Source of the DNA: Microbacteriaceae bacterium
Lineage (GTDB): Bacteria > Actinomycetota > Actinomycetes > Actinomycetales > Microbacteriaceae
Direction of reading: 5' to 3'
Length of the DNA stretch: 13,141 bases
Assembly (NCBI GenBank): GCA_022701925.1
Contig: JAKONM010000289.1
Coordinates: 1 to 13,141, forward strand
Part shown: positions 1 through 6,880 of the stretch, piece after piece
Numbering within the stretch: the first letter of the stretch is position 1
Layout: each line of letters opens with the position of its first letter
Program-made: the position numbers and the translations under genes
The notes under the pieces: model-generated
Databases searched by the model: none
What the model was told of the DNA's origin: nothing
What the model saw: the letters and a program-made list of their open reading frames with translations, nothing else

Positions 1-586
<586 letters not shown>

Positions 587-617
587 TGATCCGTACTCCC
601 GTCGTCGGCGCATTCTC

Positions 618-635
618 ATTCTATCGCGCGCGCGA
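618..635 (-). promoter_or_regulatory. Candidate gyrB promoter: -10-like hexamer beside a CG palindrome
   Basis: Read on the minus strand, TAGAAT at 623-618 fits the TANNNT -10 pattern and would start a transcript near 611, giving a leader of about 25 bases that contains the GGGAG ribosome site. Directly upstream, 624-635 is a perfect 12-bp alternating CG palindrome, TCGCGCGCGCGA. No convincing -35 hexamer is seen 16-18 bases upstream. The promoter call is an inference from position and the -10 match only. Confidence 0.4.
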
Positions 636-772
636 GGGCCGCGAGGCCGGGACGCCGATCTGGGCGCGGATCGGGGGTTCGGGGACCGGATCAGCCTGCC
701 GCCGCGCCGTCAGGGGCTGCACGACGCCGGGAGCGGCCGTTCGATGCCCTTCTGCCGGAGCGCGTCGGGGGC

Positions 773-1267
773 TCAGCCGTAGGTGTCGCGGGGACCGCGG
801 CCCTGGACGCTGCGCGGACCGTGGCTCCAGCTGGGGGTGTTCGGCCCCAGGAACCGCAGCTGCACGACGTTCGCGGCGGGGAAGTCGCGGGCGATGCGGT
901 CCGAGATCTGCCCGCGCATCAGCGACAGCTGCGTCGCCCACGCGGTGGAGTCGCACCGGATCAGCAGCACGCCGTCCGCGAAGCCCTCGACCTCGGCGTG
1001 CTTCGCGGTCTCCTCGCCGGCGATCGACCGCCACGCGGCGGTCAGGTCCGTCTGGGCGAGCGGAGTGCGCCACCCCATCGTGTCGGTGACCCGCTCCAGC
1101 ACGCCGGCGACGGGCATCGGGTCACGCCCCGCGGTGAAGGGCAGCCCGCCCGGCTTCGGCTCCAGCGGCCGGCGGCGCGACCGGGGCGCGCCGAAGACCG
1201 CGCGCAGCCGCGCCCACACCCGCTGGGGCTCGCTGGTCGGCGTCCCGTAGCCGGCGTCGTCCGTCAC
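773..1267 (-). CDS. dciA: DciA-type DUF721 protein, replicative helicase loader/activator
   Basis: This 164-residue protein belongs to the DUF721/DciA family, which in bacteria without DnaC or DnaI interacts with the replicative helicase DnaB and helps load it at the origin. The conserved core is the segment from about residue 51 (MPVAGVLERV), through TAAWRSIAGEETAKHAE (76-92) and the beta segment GVLLIRCDSTAWATQLSL (99-116), to the region around residue 137. The N-terminus is Arg/Pro-rich and probably disordered, and the C-terminus after residue 140 is a short polar tail. The GTG start overlaps the recF stop (GTGA at 1267-1264) and has AGGAGG seven bases upstream, inside recF, so translation is probably coupled. 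Longer upstream readings in this frame lie inside recF and are not real. The position between recF and gyrB is the usual actinobacterial one. Confidence 0.9.
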   Translation of the reverse strand: MTDDAGYGTPTSEPQRVWARLRAVFGAPRSRRRPLEPKPGGLPFTAGRDPMPVAGVLERVTDTMGWRTPLAQTDLTAAWRSIAGEETAKHAEVEGFADGVLLIRCDSTAWATQLSLMRGQISDRIARDFPAANVVQLRFLGPNTPSWSHGPRSVQGRGPRDTYG

Positions 1268-2421
1268 GACGGCACCTCCTCCGCCTCCGCCGGCGCGACC
1301 GCGTCCTCGTCGGCGCGCTCGTCCGCCCGCAGCACCCTGCCGGCGCGGATGCGGGTGACCCGGCCGGCCAGCGCGGCCGGCACGTCCTCCTCCACCGCCG
1401 CGGTGATCAGCACCTGCTCGTACCGCGCCACCCGCTCGGCCAGCCGCACCCGGCGCCGCGCGTCCAGCTCGGCGAACACGTCGTCCAGGATCACGATCGG
1501 GTCCCCGGTCGGCAGCGCGTGACGCAGCAGCTCGACCGCCCCGAGCCGCAGCGCCAGCGCCAGCGACCACGACTCCCCGTGGCTGGCGTGGCTGCGGGCC
1601 GGCAGGCCGTTGATCGTCAGCAGCACGTCGTCGCGGTGCGGGCCCACCAGCGTGATCCCCCGCTCCAGCTCGCGCCGGCGCACCCGCGCCAGCGCCGCGG
1701 CGAACCGCTCGGCGGTCGAGCCCTCCTCCGACTCCTGGTCGATGCTGCGCGAGGGCGCGAGGCCCACCACCTGGTCGGCCCCGGCCACCACCGCGTACTG
1801 CTCGGCGACCAGCGGCTCCAGCACGGTCACCAGCTCGGTGCGCGCGTCCAGCAGCTCGGAGCCCGTGGCCACCAGCCGCTCGTCCCAGGCCTCGAGCGAC
1901 GCGGGGTCGACCGCCTGACGGGCGTGCCGCAGCAGCCCGTTGCGCTGCCGCAGCGCCTTCTCGTAGTCGGCGACGACCCCCGCCAGCCGGGGCGTGCGCT
2001 GCACCAGCAGCTCGTCGACGAAGCGCCGCCGCGCGGACGGCTCGCCCCGCACGATCGCCAGGTCCTCCGGAGCGAACAGCACGCTGGACACGTTCCGCGT
2101 GATCTCCCGCGGCCGGACCGCGGAGCGGTTCAGCTGCGCGCGGTTGGCGCCGGTTCGGTTGATCAGCACCTCGGCGAGCACCTCGCGCTCCTCCGCCACG
2201 ACCACAGCCCGGATCACGGCGGCGTCGGCGCCGGTGCGCACCAGGGCCGCGTCGCCGGCGACGCGGTGCGAGCCGAGCGTGGTCAGGAACCCGATCGCCT
2301 CGACCAGGTTCGTCTTGCCCTGGCCGTTGCGCCCGGCCAGCACGTTGGCGCCGGGCAGGAAGGAGGCCTCGGCGGTCTCGTAGTTGCGCCAGTCGGCGAG
2401 GGTGAGCCGGTCGATGCGCAT
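1264..2421 (-). CDS. recF: RecF, DNA replication and repair ATPase
   Basis: RecF is an SMC-like ABC ATPase that acts with RecO and RecR to load RecA at single-strand gaps and stalled forks. The 385-residue length is normal for the family. Visible are the N-terminal strand RIDRLTLADWRNYE, Walker A GRNGQGKTN (30-38), the FAPEDLAIVRGEPSARRRF region (116-134), the ABC signature as SHGESWSLALALRLG (280-294) and Walker B with D-loop ILDDVFAELD (311-320). The C-terminal 20 residues are acidic and alanine-rich. The ATG at 2421 is set by AGGAGG (2430-2435 on the complement) eight bases upstream. Longer readings run into gnd and are rejected. It follows gnd after 74 bases that hold a strong hairpin, and overlaps dciA by four bases. 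Confidence 0.97.
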   Translation of the reverse strand: MRIDRLTLADWRNYETAEASFLPGANVLAGRNGQGKTNLVEAIGFLTTLGSHRVAGDAALVRTGADAAVIRAVVVAEEREVLAEVLINRTGANRAQLNRSAVRPREITRNVSSVLFAPEDLAIVRGEPSARRRFVDELLVQRTPRLAGVVADYEKALRQRNGLLRHARQAVDPASLEAWDERLVATGSELLDARTELVTVLEPLVAEQYAVVAGADQVVGLAPSRSIDQESEEGSTAERFAAALARVRRRELERGITLVGPHRDDVLLTINGLPARSHASHGESWSLALALRLGAVELLRHALPTGDPIVILDDVFAELDARRRVRLAERVARYEQVLITAAVEEDVPAALAGRVTRIRAGRVLRADERADEDAVAPAEAEEVPS

Positions 2422-2440
2422 CGGCGGATCCTCCTGATCA

Positions 2441-2482
2441 CGGCCGTGGGGACTCGAGGATCGGCGAGGACCCCCACGGCCG
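2441..2482 (-). promoter_or_regulatory. Perfect 11-bp stem-loop between gnd and recF
   Basis: CGGCCGTGGGG at 2441-2451 is the exact reverse complement of CCCCACGGCCG at 2472-2482, with a 20-base loop. In the minus-strand transcript the hairpin begins 13 bases after the gnd stop and ends five bases before the recF ribosome site. There is no U-tract, so it may be an attenuator, an RNA-stabilising end for the dnaN-gnd message, or a structure limiting recF translation. The inverted repeat is seen directly; the role is inferred. Confidence 0.6.
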
Positions 2483-2495
2483 CGAGCGGCGGGTG

Positions 2496-3416
2496 CTACC
2501 GCTTGGTGGGGTGCATCTGCTGCGCGTGCTCGACCTCCGCGGCCTTCACCGCGTGACCGCCGAACTGGTTGCGCAGCGCCGCGACCGCCTTCATGGCGGG
2601 CGACTGCTCCTGGCGCGAGACGAAGCGGGCGAAGATCGACGCGCTGATCGCCGGCATCGGCACGGCGTGGTCGATCGCCTCCTCCAGCGTCCACCGGCCC
2701 TCGCCGGAGTCGTCGACGTAGCCGTCGATGTCCGCGAACTGCGGGTCCTGGTCGAGCGCGCGCACCATCAGCTCGAGCAGCCAGGAGCGCACGACCGTGC
2801 CGCGCTGCCACGCCTTGAAGGTGCCGGGCACGTCGATGCCGCGATCGGAGGCCGCCAGCAGCTCGTAGCCCTCGGCGTACGCCTGCATGATCGCGTACTC
2901 GATGCCGTTGTGGACCATCTTCGTGTAGTGGCCGGCACCGACCGGGCCCGCGTGCACGAACCCCTCCTCGCGCGGTCCCTCCGGGCGCAGCGCGTCGAAG
3001 ACGGGCATCATCCGGGCGACCTGGTCGTCGCTGCCGCCGACCATCAGGCCGTAGCCGTGCTCCAGGCCCCACACGCCGCCCGAGACGCCGACGTCCATGT
3101 AGGAGATGCCCCTGGGGTCCAGCTGCGACGCGTGCTTCTCGTCGTCCGTGAACTTCGAGTTGCCGCCGTCGATGATCAGGTCGCCCGCCTCGAGCACCTT
3201 CTCCAGCTCGTCGATCACCGAGTCGGTGATGCGGCCGGCGGGCACCATGACCCACACGGCGCGCGGCGCGGGCAGCGCCGCGGCGAGCGCGGCGTAGTCC
3301 GCCACGTCGCTGACCTCGGGATTCGTGTCGTAGCCGACGACGTCGATGCCGGCCCTCTTCAGGCGGGCGCGCATGTTGTTGCCCATCTTGCCCAGGCCGA
3401 CGAGACCGATCTTCAT
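2496..3416 (-). CDS. gnd: 6-phosphogluconate dehydrogenase (decarboxylating), short form
   Basis: This cytosolic enzyme of the oxidative pentose phosphate pathway converts 6-phosphogluconate to ribulose 5-phosphate and CO2, reducing NAD(P)+. At 306 residues it is the short form, against about 470 for the E. coli enzyme. Visible are the Rossmann motif GLGKMG (7-12), an acidic residue after the second strand (VVGYD, D30) which suggests NAD+ rather than NADP+, DGGNSKF (83-89), the substrate loop DVGVSGGVWGLEHGYGLMVGG (108-128), and the catalytic helix GHYTKMVHNGIEY (162-174) with K166, H169, N170 and E173. The ATG has CCTCC on the complement (3424-3428) seven bases upstream. It lies 30 bases after dnaN and is probably co-transcribed. 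A metabolic gene at this spot recurs in actinobacterial origins. Cofactor preference is inferred. Confidence 0.95.
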   Translation of the reverse strand: MKIGLVGLGKMGNNMRARLKRAGIDVVGYDTNPEVSDVADYAALAAALPAPRAVWVMVPAGRITDSVIDELEKVLEAGDLIIDGGNSKFTDDEKHASQLDPRGISYMDVGVSGGVWGLEHGYGLMVGGSDDQVARMMPVFDALRPEGPREEGFVHAGPVGAGHYTKMVHNGIEYAIMQAYAEGYELLAASDRGIDVPGTFKAWQRGTVVRSWLLELMVRALDQDPQFADIDGYVDDSGEGRWTLEEAIDHAVPMPAISASIFARFVSRQEQSPAMKAVAALRNQFGGHAVKAAEVEHAQQMHPTKR

Positions 3417-3446
3417 GGGTGTTCCTCCGTAGGTGGACGGATGTGA

Positions 3447-4586
3447 TCAGCGCAGCAGGAGGTTCGGCTGGAGCAGGTAGCGGAACTCTCCGCCGCCCGA
3501 CTCCTCCCGCGACTTCTGGCCCGTGATCAGCACGGGACCCGGCTTGTTCGGGTTCTCCGTCCGCGTGAACGAGATTCGCACGAACTCCGCGTGGACTCCC
3601 GAGAGCCCGTCCAGCAGGAACTGGGGCTTGAGCGAGACGACGATGTCGTCGCCGGTCAGCACGGCGTCCAGCTGCTCCTGCGCCTGGGCCTGCTCGGAGC
3701 CCGCGGCCTCGAGCACCAGGCCCTCGGCGCTGAAGGAGAACCGCAGGGCGGCCTCCCGCTCCAGCACCAGCTGCACGCGGCGCACCGCCTCGACCAGCTC
3801 GGCGGCCGCGATCACCGCGAAGTGCTCGGAGGTGTCGGGGAACAGGCGCTTCACGGGCGGGAAGTTGCCCTTGATGAGCAGCGACGTCACGGTGCGGCGG
3901 TTCGCGCTGAAGGCGATCAGCTCGCGGTCGCCGCCGCGCTGGATGCCGACGCTGACGTCGCCGCCCGAGGCGAAGGTGCGCCCGACCTCCTGCAGCGTGC
4001 GGGCGGGCACCAGGGCGCTGGTCGCGGTCCCCTCGTCGCCGCCCCAGGCCAGCTCGCGCACGGCGACGCGGTAGCGGTCGGTGGCGGTCAGGGAGATCGA
4101 GGTCTCGGTCGCCTCCAGCTGCACGCCGGTGATGACGGGGGTGACGTCGTCGCGCGAGGCGGCGACCACGACCTGCGCGATCGCGCCGGAGAAGGTGCCG
4201 GAGGGGATGACGCCCGTGGGCTCGCCGATCGTCGGCAGGCTGGGGTACTCGGCCACCGGCATCGACAGCAGGGTGAAGCGGGCGCTGCCGGCGCTGACCT
4301 GCACGCGGTTGTCCTGCGTGGAGAGCTCGACCGGCACGTTCGGCAGGCGGTTCGCGATGTCCGCCAGCAGCCGGCCGGAGACCAGCACGCGGCCGGGCTC
4401 GCGCACCTCGGCGTCGATGCGGATGCGCGCGCTGACCTCGTAGTCGAACGAGGAGAGGGACAGCCCGTCGTCCGTCGTCTCGATCAGGACGCCCGAGAGG
4501 ATCGGCAGCGTCGTGCGCTGGGGCAGCAGCCGGACCGCGAACGAGACGGCGTCGCTGAAGACGTCCCTGTTCGCCTGGAATCGCAC
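3447..4586 (-). CDS. dnaN: DNA polymerase III beta subunit (sliding clamp)
   Basis: The beta clamp is a ring dimer that encircles DNA and tethers polymerase III and other clamp-binding enzymes. The 379 residues fit the three-domain family length (366 in E. coli, about 380 in Actinobacteria). Recognisable segments are RFQANRDVFSDAVSFAVRLL at the N-terminus, the domain I end FTLLSMPVAEYPSLP, domain II with TATDRYRVAVREL, and a C-terminus ending FRYLLQPNLLLR at the position of the usual clamp tail. The GTG at 4586 starts the standard VRFQ N-terminus and has GGGAG seven bases upstream. A longer in-frame reading to 4709 would run into the first DnaA box and is rejected. dnaN is the first gene left of oriC and probably heads the dnaN-gnd message. 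Confidence 0.97.
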   Translation of the reverse strand: MRFQANRDVFSDAVSFAVRLLPQRTTLPILSGVLIETTDDGLSLSSFDYEVSARIRIDAEVREPGRVLVSGRLLADIANRLPNVPVELSTQDNRVQVSAGSARFTLLSMPVAEYPSLPTIGEPTGVIPSGTFSGAIAQVVVAASRDDVTPVITGVQLEATETSISLTATDRYRVAVRELAWGGDEGTATSALVPARTLQEVGRTFASGGDVSVGIQRGGDRELIAFSANRRTVTSLLIKGNFPPVKRLFPDTSEHFAVIAAAELVEAVRRVQLVLEREAALRFSFSAEGLVLEAAGSEQAQAQEQLDAVLTGDDIVVSLKPQFLLDGLSGVHAEFVRISFTRTENPNKPGPVLITGQKSREESGGGEFRYLLQPNLLLR

Positions 4587-4647
4587 CGTCGCACTCCCGT
4601 TCCTGCCCGGGGACGCCGGGATGTCTGCCTGCCGATGAACGGTGAGC

Positions 4648-4653
4648 ATGCTA
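4648..4653 (-). promoter_or_regulatory. Possible dnaN promoter -10 hexamer
   Basis: On the minus strand TAGCAT fits TANNNT and would give a transcript start about 55 bases before the dnaN GTG. No -35 match is visible 16-18 bases upstream. The call rests on position and one hexamer. Confidence 0.28.
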
Positions 4654-4701
4654 GCGGGTGGTCCGCATCCGGCCCCCGCCGCCGGTGTCCCCCGGACGCG
4701 G

Positions 4702-4710
4702 CTGTCCACA
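4702..4710 (+). promoter_or_regulatory. DnaA box CTGTCCACA
   Basis: CTGTCCACA fits the relaxed high-GC actinobacterial form (T/C)(T/C)(A/C/G)TCCACA and differs from TTATCCACA at two positions. It is the closest of the good boxes to dnaN, about 115 bases from the dnaN start. Confidence 0.65.
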
Positions 4711-4725
4711 GCGCGGAATCGGATC

Positions 4726-4766
4726 GAGAGGAGAAGAGGGAGGGAGGATCAATCACATTCTTAACA
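4726..4766. other. Candidate DNA unwinding element: purine run plus AT-rich patch
   Basis: Positions 4726-4748 are all purines on the plus strand. They run straight into TCAATCACATTCTTAACA (4749-4766), an AT-rich stretch in an otherwise very GC-rich window, and the perfect DnaA box at 4778-4786 follows 11 bases later. Placement of an AT-rich, strand-biased segment beside a strong box is what is expected of an unwinding site. The trinucleotides TAA-CAG at 4762-4767 loosely resemble DnaA-trio units, but two are too few to be firm. The function is inferred. Confidence 0.45.
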
Positions 4767-4777
4767 GGTGTGCAGTC

Positions 4778-4786
4778 TGTGGATAA
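4778..4786 (-). promoter_or_regulatory. Perfect DnaA box TTATCCACA
   Basis: TGTGGATAA on the plus strand is TTATCCACA on the minus strand, a 9/9 match to the strongest DnaA-binding sequence. It lies 11 bases from the AT-rich patch. Confidence 0.88.
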
Positions 4787-4946
4787 CTCCCGCGGAGCGG
4801 CCTGGGGCGTGGGAACTACACGTCTGTCAGATGTCAGCGCCCTGCGGATGAGGGACCTGCTGCTCGCCGGAGCCATGTTGACGCGTCCCGACCGAGTGCA
4901 CATCGCCCCAGCTGAGGGGAGCCCCGGGCGGGGGCCGGGAGGGTGG

Positions 4947-4955
4947 TTATCCACA
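4947..4955 (+). promoter_or_regulatory. Perfect DnaA box TTATCCACA
   Basis: A 9/9 DnaA box in the opposite orientation to the one at 4778-4786; the two starts are 169 bases apart. A weaker site with two mismatches, GGTGGATCA (4971-4979, minus), follows 15 bases downstream. Confidence 0.88.
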
Positions 4956-4990
4956 GGTCCCTCACATGGGGGTGGATCACGGGTCGGATG

Positions 4991-5018
4991 GGGTACTCGT
5001 GCGGGTGCACGAGTACCC
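4991..5018 (-). terminator. Terminator hairpin downstream of dnaA
   Basis: GGGTACTCGTGC (4991-5002) pairs perfectly with GCACGAGTACCC (5007-5018) around a 4-base loop, giving a 12-bp stem. It begins 26 bases after the dnaA stop and has no U-tract, as in many actinobacterial terminators. It would stop dnaA transcription before it entered the DnaA boxes of oriC. Confidence 0.78.
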
Positions 5019-5044
5019 GCACGGTGCCGGCGCGGCCGCCGCGG

Positions 5045-6499
5045 TCAGCGGGAGCGGTAGCGCTGGTCCTGCTTGATGCGGCTGGTCAGCTCGGTCACCT
5101 GGTTGTAGATGGACCGCCGCTCCTTCATCAGCTCGCTGATCTTCTTGTTGGCGTACATGACGGTCGTGTGGTCCCGGCCGCCGAACAGCTGGCCGATCTT
5201 CGGCAGCGACAGGCTGGTCAGCTCGCGGCACAGGTACATCGCGATCTGGCGGGCCGAGGCGATCTGCTGCGAGCGGCTGGAGCCGAACAGGTCGTCCGTC
5301 GACAGCTTGAAGTAGTCCGCCACGGCCTCGATGATGTCGCCGGGCGCGATCACGTTGTCCTCGTCGAGGGTGATCAGGTCCTTCAGCACCGTCTGCACCA
5401 GCGCCATGTCGACGGGCGCGCGGGTGAGGCTGGCGTAGGCCGTCACGCGGATCAGCGTGCCCTCGAGCTCGCGGATGTTGCTCGAGACCTTGGAGGCCAT
5501 GAACTCCAGGATGTCGTCCGGCACCTGCAGGCTGTCGTTCTGCGCCCGCTTGCGCAGGATCGCGATGCGCGTCTCCAGGTCGGGGATCTGCACGTCGGTG
5601 ATCAGGCCCTGCTCGAACCGCGACCGCATGCGGTCCTCGAATCCGGTCAGCTGCCGGGGGGCGAGGTCGGACGTGATCACGACCTGCTTGTTGTGGTCGT
5701 GCAGCGTGTTGAACGTGTGGAAGAAGGCCTCCTGGGTGGAGTCCTTGCCCGACAGGAACTGGATGTCGTCGATCAGCAGGATGTCGACGTCGCGGTAGCG
5801 CTGCTGGAACTGCTGCGCCCGGTTCGACTGGATCGAGTTGATGAAGTCGTTCGTGAACTCCTCGCTGGAGACGTACCGCACCCGGATGCCGGGGAACAGG
5901 CCCATCGAGTAGTGGCCGATGGAGTGCAGCAGGTGCGTCTTGCCGAGGCCCGAGTCGCCGTAGATGAAGAGCGGGTTGTACGCCTTGGCCGGGGACTCCG
6001 CCACCGCGAACGCCGCGGCGTGGGCGAACCGGTTGGAGGCGCCGATCACGAAGGTCTCGAACGTGTAGCGCGCGTTCAGGCGCGACTCGCCCTCCACGGA
6101 CCCGACCGGGTTCGCGGCCTGCGCCGGCGTCGGGGTCGCGCCCCACCCCGGCTGCTGCGGCTGCGGGGCGGCGGCCTGCGGCGCGGGGGCGGGCGGCACC
6201 AGGGCGACCGGCGCGGCCGAGCCGTAGTCCGGCGCGATCTCGGGGTTCACCGTGACGGCGAAGGTGTGGATCTCGAAGTCGGCGCCGACGCCGCCGATCG
6301 CCTCCGTCAGGGGCATGCGGGCGCGCTGCTCGAGGATCGAGCGCGTCAGGTCGTCGGGCACCTCGAGGTAGATGACCCCGGCCATGATCCCCTTGGGCTC
6401 GGCGAGGCTCAGCGAGCCCTTCAGCGCCGGTCCGACCCGGACGTCCTTGGCGAGCGCGTCGCGGATCCGGCTCCACGCATCGACCGCGACGTCCGTCAT
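5045..6499 (-). CDS. dnaA: Chromosomal replication initiator DnaA
   Basis: DnaA is the AAA+ protein that binds DnaA boxes, oligomerises with ATP and melts oriC. The 484-residue protein shows all four domains. Domain I spans about 1-90. A Pro/Ala/Gln-rich linker, domain II, spans about 91-138. Domain III has Walker A GDSGLGKT (181-188), Walker B LLIDD (241-245), sensor I VITSD (274-278), the arginine-finger stretch RMRSRF (290-295) and sensor II NIRELEG (341-347). Domain IV carries the DnaA-box-binding signature GGRDHTTVMYA (440-450). The ATG at 6499 has GGAGG five bases upstream on the minus strand. Open frame continues upstream to 6931 but would overlap rpmH and lacks conserved sequence. dnaA is divergent from rpmH, and DnaA-box-like sites in that gap suggest autoregulation. 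Confidence 0.98.
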   Translation of the reverse strand: MTDVAVDAWSRIRDALAKDVRVGPALKGSLSLAEPKGIMAGVIYLEVPDDLTRSILEQRARMPLTEAIGGVGADFEIHTFAVTVNPEIAPDYGSAAPVALVPPAPAPQAAAPQPQQPGWGATPTPAQAANPVGSVEGESRLNARYTFETFVIGASNRFAHAAAFAVAESPAKAYNPLFIYGDSGLGKTHLLHSIGHYSMGLFPGIRVRYVSSEEFTNDFINSIQSNRAQQFQQRYRDVDILLIDDIQFLSGKDSTQEAFFHTFNTLHDHNKQVVITSDLAPRQLTGFEDRMRSRFEQGLITDVQIPDLETRIAILRKRAQNDSLQVPDDILEFMASKVSSNIRELEGTLIRVTAYASLTRAPVDMALVQTVLKDLITLDEDNVIAPGDIIEAVADYFKLSTDDLFGSSRSQQIASARQIAMYLCRELTSLSLPKIGQLFGGRDHTTVMYANKKISELMKERRSIYNQVTELTSRIKQDQRYRSR

Positions 6500-6608
6500 C
6501 GGCTCCTCCACAGTCCGCCGGGCTGCGCGCAGGCGGGATCGGGTCGAGCGACCGGACGGGCCGCGGCGAGGCCGTGTCCCGAGGGGGTGACGGGAGCGGC
6601 GAGCGCCC

Positions 6609-6638
6609 ACCGTAACGCTCGACGGATTGCGCGGGCAA
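6609..6638 (-). promoter_or_regulatory. Candidate dnaA promoter
   Basis: On the minus strand TTGCCC (6638-6633) and TACGGT (6614-6609) form a -35/-10 pair with an 18-base spacer. This predicts a start near 6602 and a leader of about 100 bases. The DnaA-box-like site GTCTCCACA (6639-6647) abuts the -35, where bound DnaA could block RNA polymerase. The hexamers are seen; promoter function is inferred. Confidence 0.42.
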
Positions 6639-6773
6639 GTCTCCACAGGGCCGCCGTGCGCGTGTGCAGAAACGCCGCCCGCACCGCGCGACGGTGGGCC
6701 CAGAGCTGGGGACAACGGGGTGGGGGACCTGTGGAACGCCGGGTGCGGGAGGAGGCCGGGCGGGGCCGTGGTG

Positions 6774-6779
6774 TACTGT
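6774..6779 (+). promoter_or_regulatory. Possible rpmH promoter -10 hexamer
   Basis: TACTGT fits TANNNT about 100 bases before the rpmH start. No clear -35 is visible 17 bases upstream. It would place the 6795-6813 dyad in the 5' leader of the rpmH-rnpA message. Confidence 0.3.
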
Positions 6780-6794
6780 GTCCCGGTTCCGTCG

Positions 6795-6813
6795 GACGCG
6801 GTGTCACCGCGTC
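6795..6813 (+). repeat. 19-base interrupted palindrome in the rpmH leader
   Basis: GACGCGGTG (6795-6803) and CACCGCGTC (6805-6813) are exact reverse complements around a single T. As DNA this looks like an operator for a dimeric regulator. As RNA it would form a short GC-rich hairpin with a 5-7 base loop. It lies between the candidate -10 and the rpmH ribosome site. Confidence 0.55.
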
Positions 6814-6880
6814 GACCACAGTCGTGCCCCGCCCGAGCGATCGGGCCGTGAGGCGCCCCGCAGACCCGAGGTGATTCCCC

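Larger units (their letters stand above)
4587..5044. other. oriC: Chromosomal replication origin (oriC), dnaA-dnaN intergenic region
   Basis: This 458-base gap holds no convincing gene. It contains two perfect 9/9 DnaA boxes (4778-4786 minus and 4947-4955 plus), a third box fitting the looser actinobacterial consensus (4702-4710 plus) and a weak two-mismatch site at 4971-4979 (minus). It also has a 23-base pure-purine run (4726-4748) and the most AT-rich patch of the gap (4749-4766). A strong dnaA terminator hairpin sits at its right edge (4991-5018). The dnaA-dnaN gap is the established oriC position in Streptomyces and Mycobacterium. The origin call comes from this location plus the boxes. 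Confidence 0.9.
6500..6880. other. Divergent dnaA / rpmH promoter region with degenerate DnaA boxes
   Basis: This 381-base non-coding gap separates divergent dnaA and rpmH. It holds several sites related to TTATCCACA, none perfect: TCCTCCACA at 6504-6512 (plus; it overlaps the dnaA ribosome site), GTCTCCACA at 6639-6647 (plus), TTCTGCACA at 6663-6671 (minus) and TTGTCCCCA at 6707-6715 (minus). Such a cluster is compatible with low-affinity DnaA binding and dnaA autoregulation. It also contains promoter-like hexamers for each gene and a 19-base dyad (6795-6813). No small gene is convincing here. Confidence 0.6.

Noticed and set aside
621..1073. A 150-codon minus-strand open frame between gyrB and dciA
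   Set aside because: Most of it is dciA read in another frame. The remaining 150 bases lack a start with a ribosome site and show no conserved sequence.
4769..4777. TGTGCAGTC as an extra DnaA box beside the perfect one
   Set aside because: Only 5 of 9 positions match TTATCCACA.
4906..4919. CCCC-GGGG mini inverted repeat in oriC
   Set aside because: A 4-bp stem with a 6-base loop is expected by chance in this composition.
4484..4954. A minus-strand open frame inside the oriC gap
   Set aside because: It overlaps the dnaN start in another frame and covers DnaA boxes, with no ribosome site or recognisable domain.
3591..5060. A 489-codon plus-strand open frame across dnaN and oriC
   Set aside because: It is antisense to dnaN, then crosses the DnaA boxes and the dnaA terminator; it has no family motif.
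4943..6874. A 643-codon plus-strand open frame across dnaA
   Set aside because: It is antisense to a fully conserved DnaA. Long open frames opposite real genes are expected in GC-rich DNA, and the translation is Arg/Val/Asp/His-rich low-complexity sequence.
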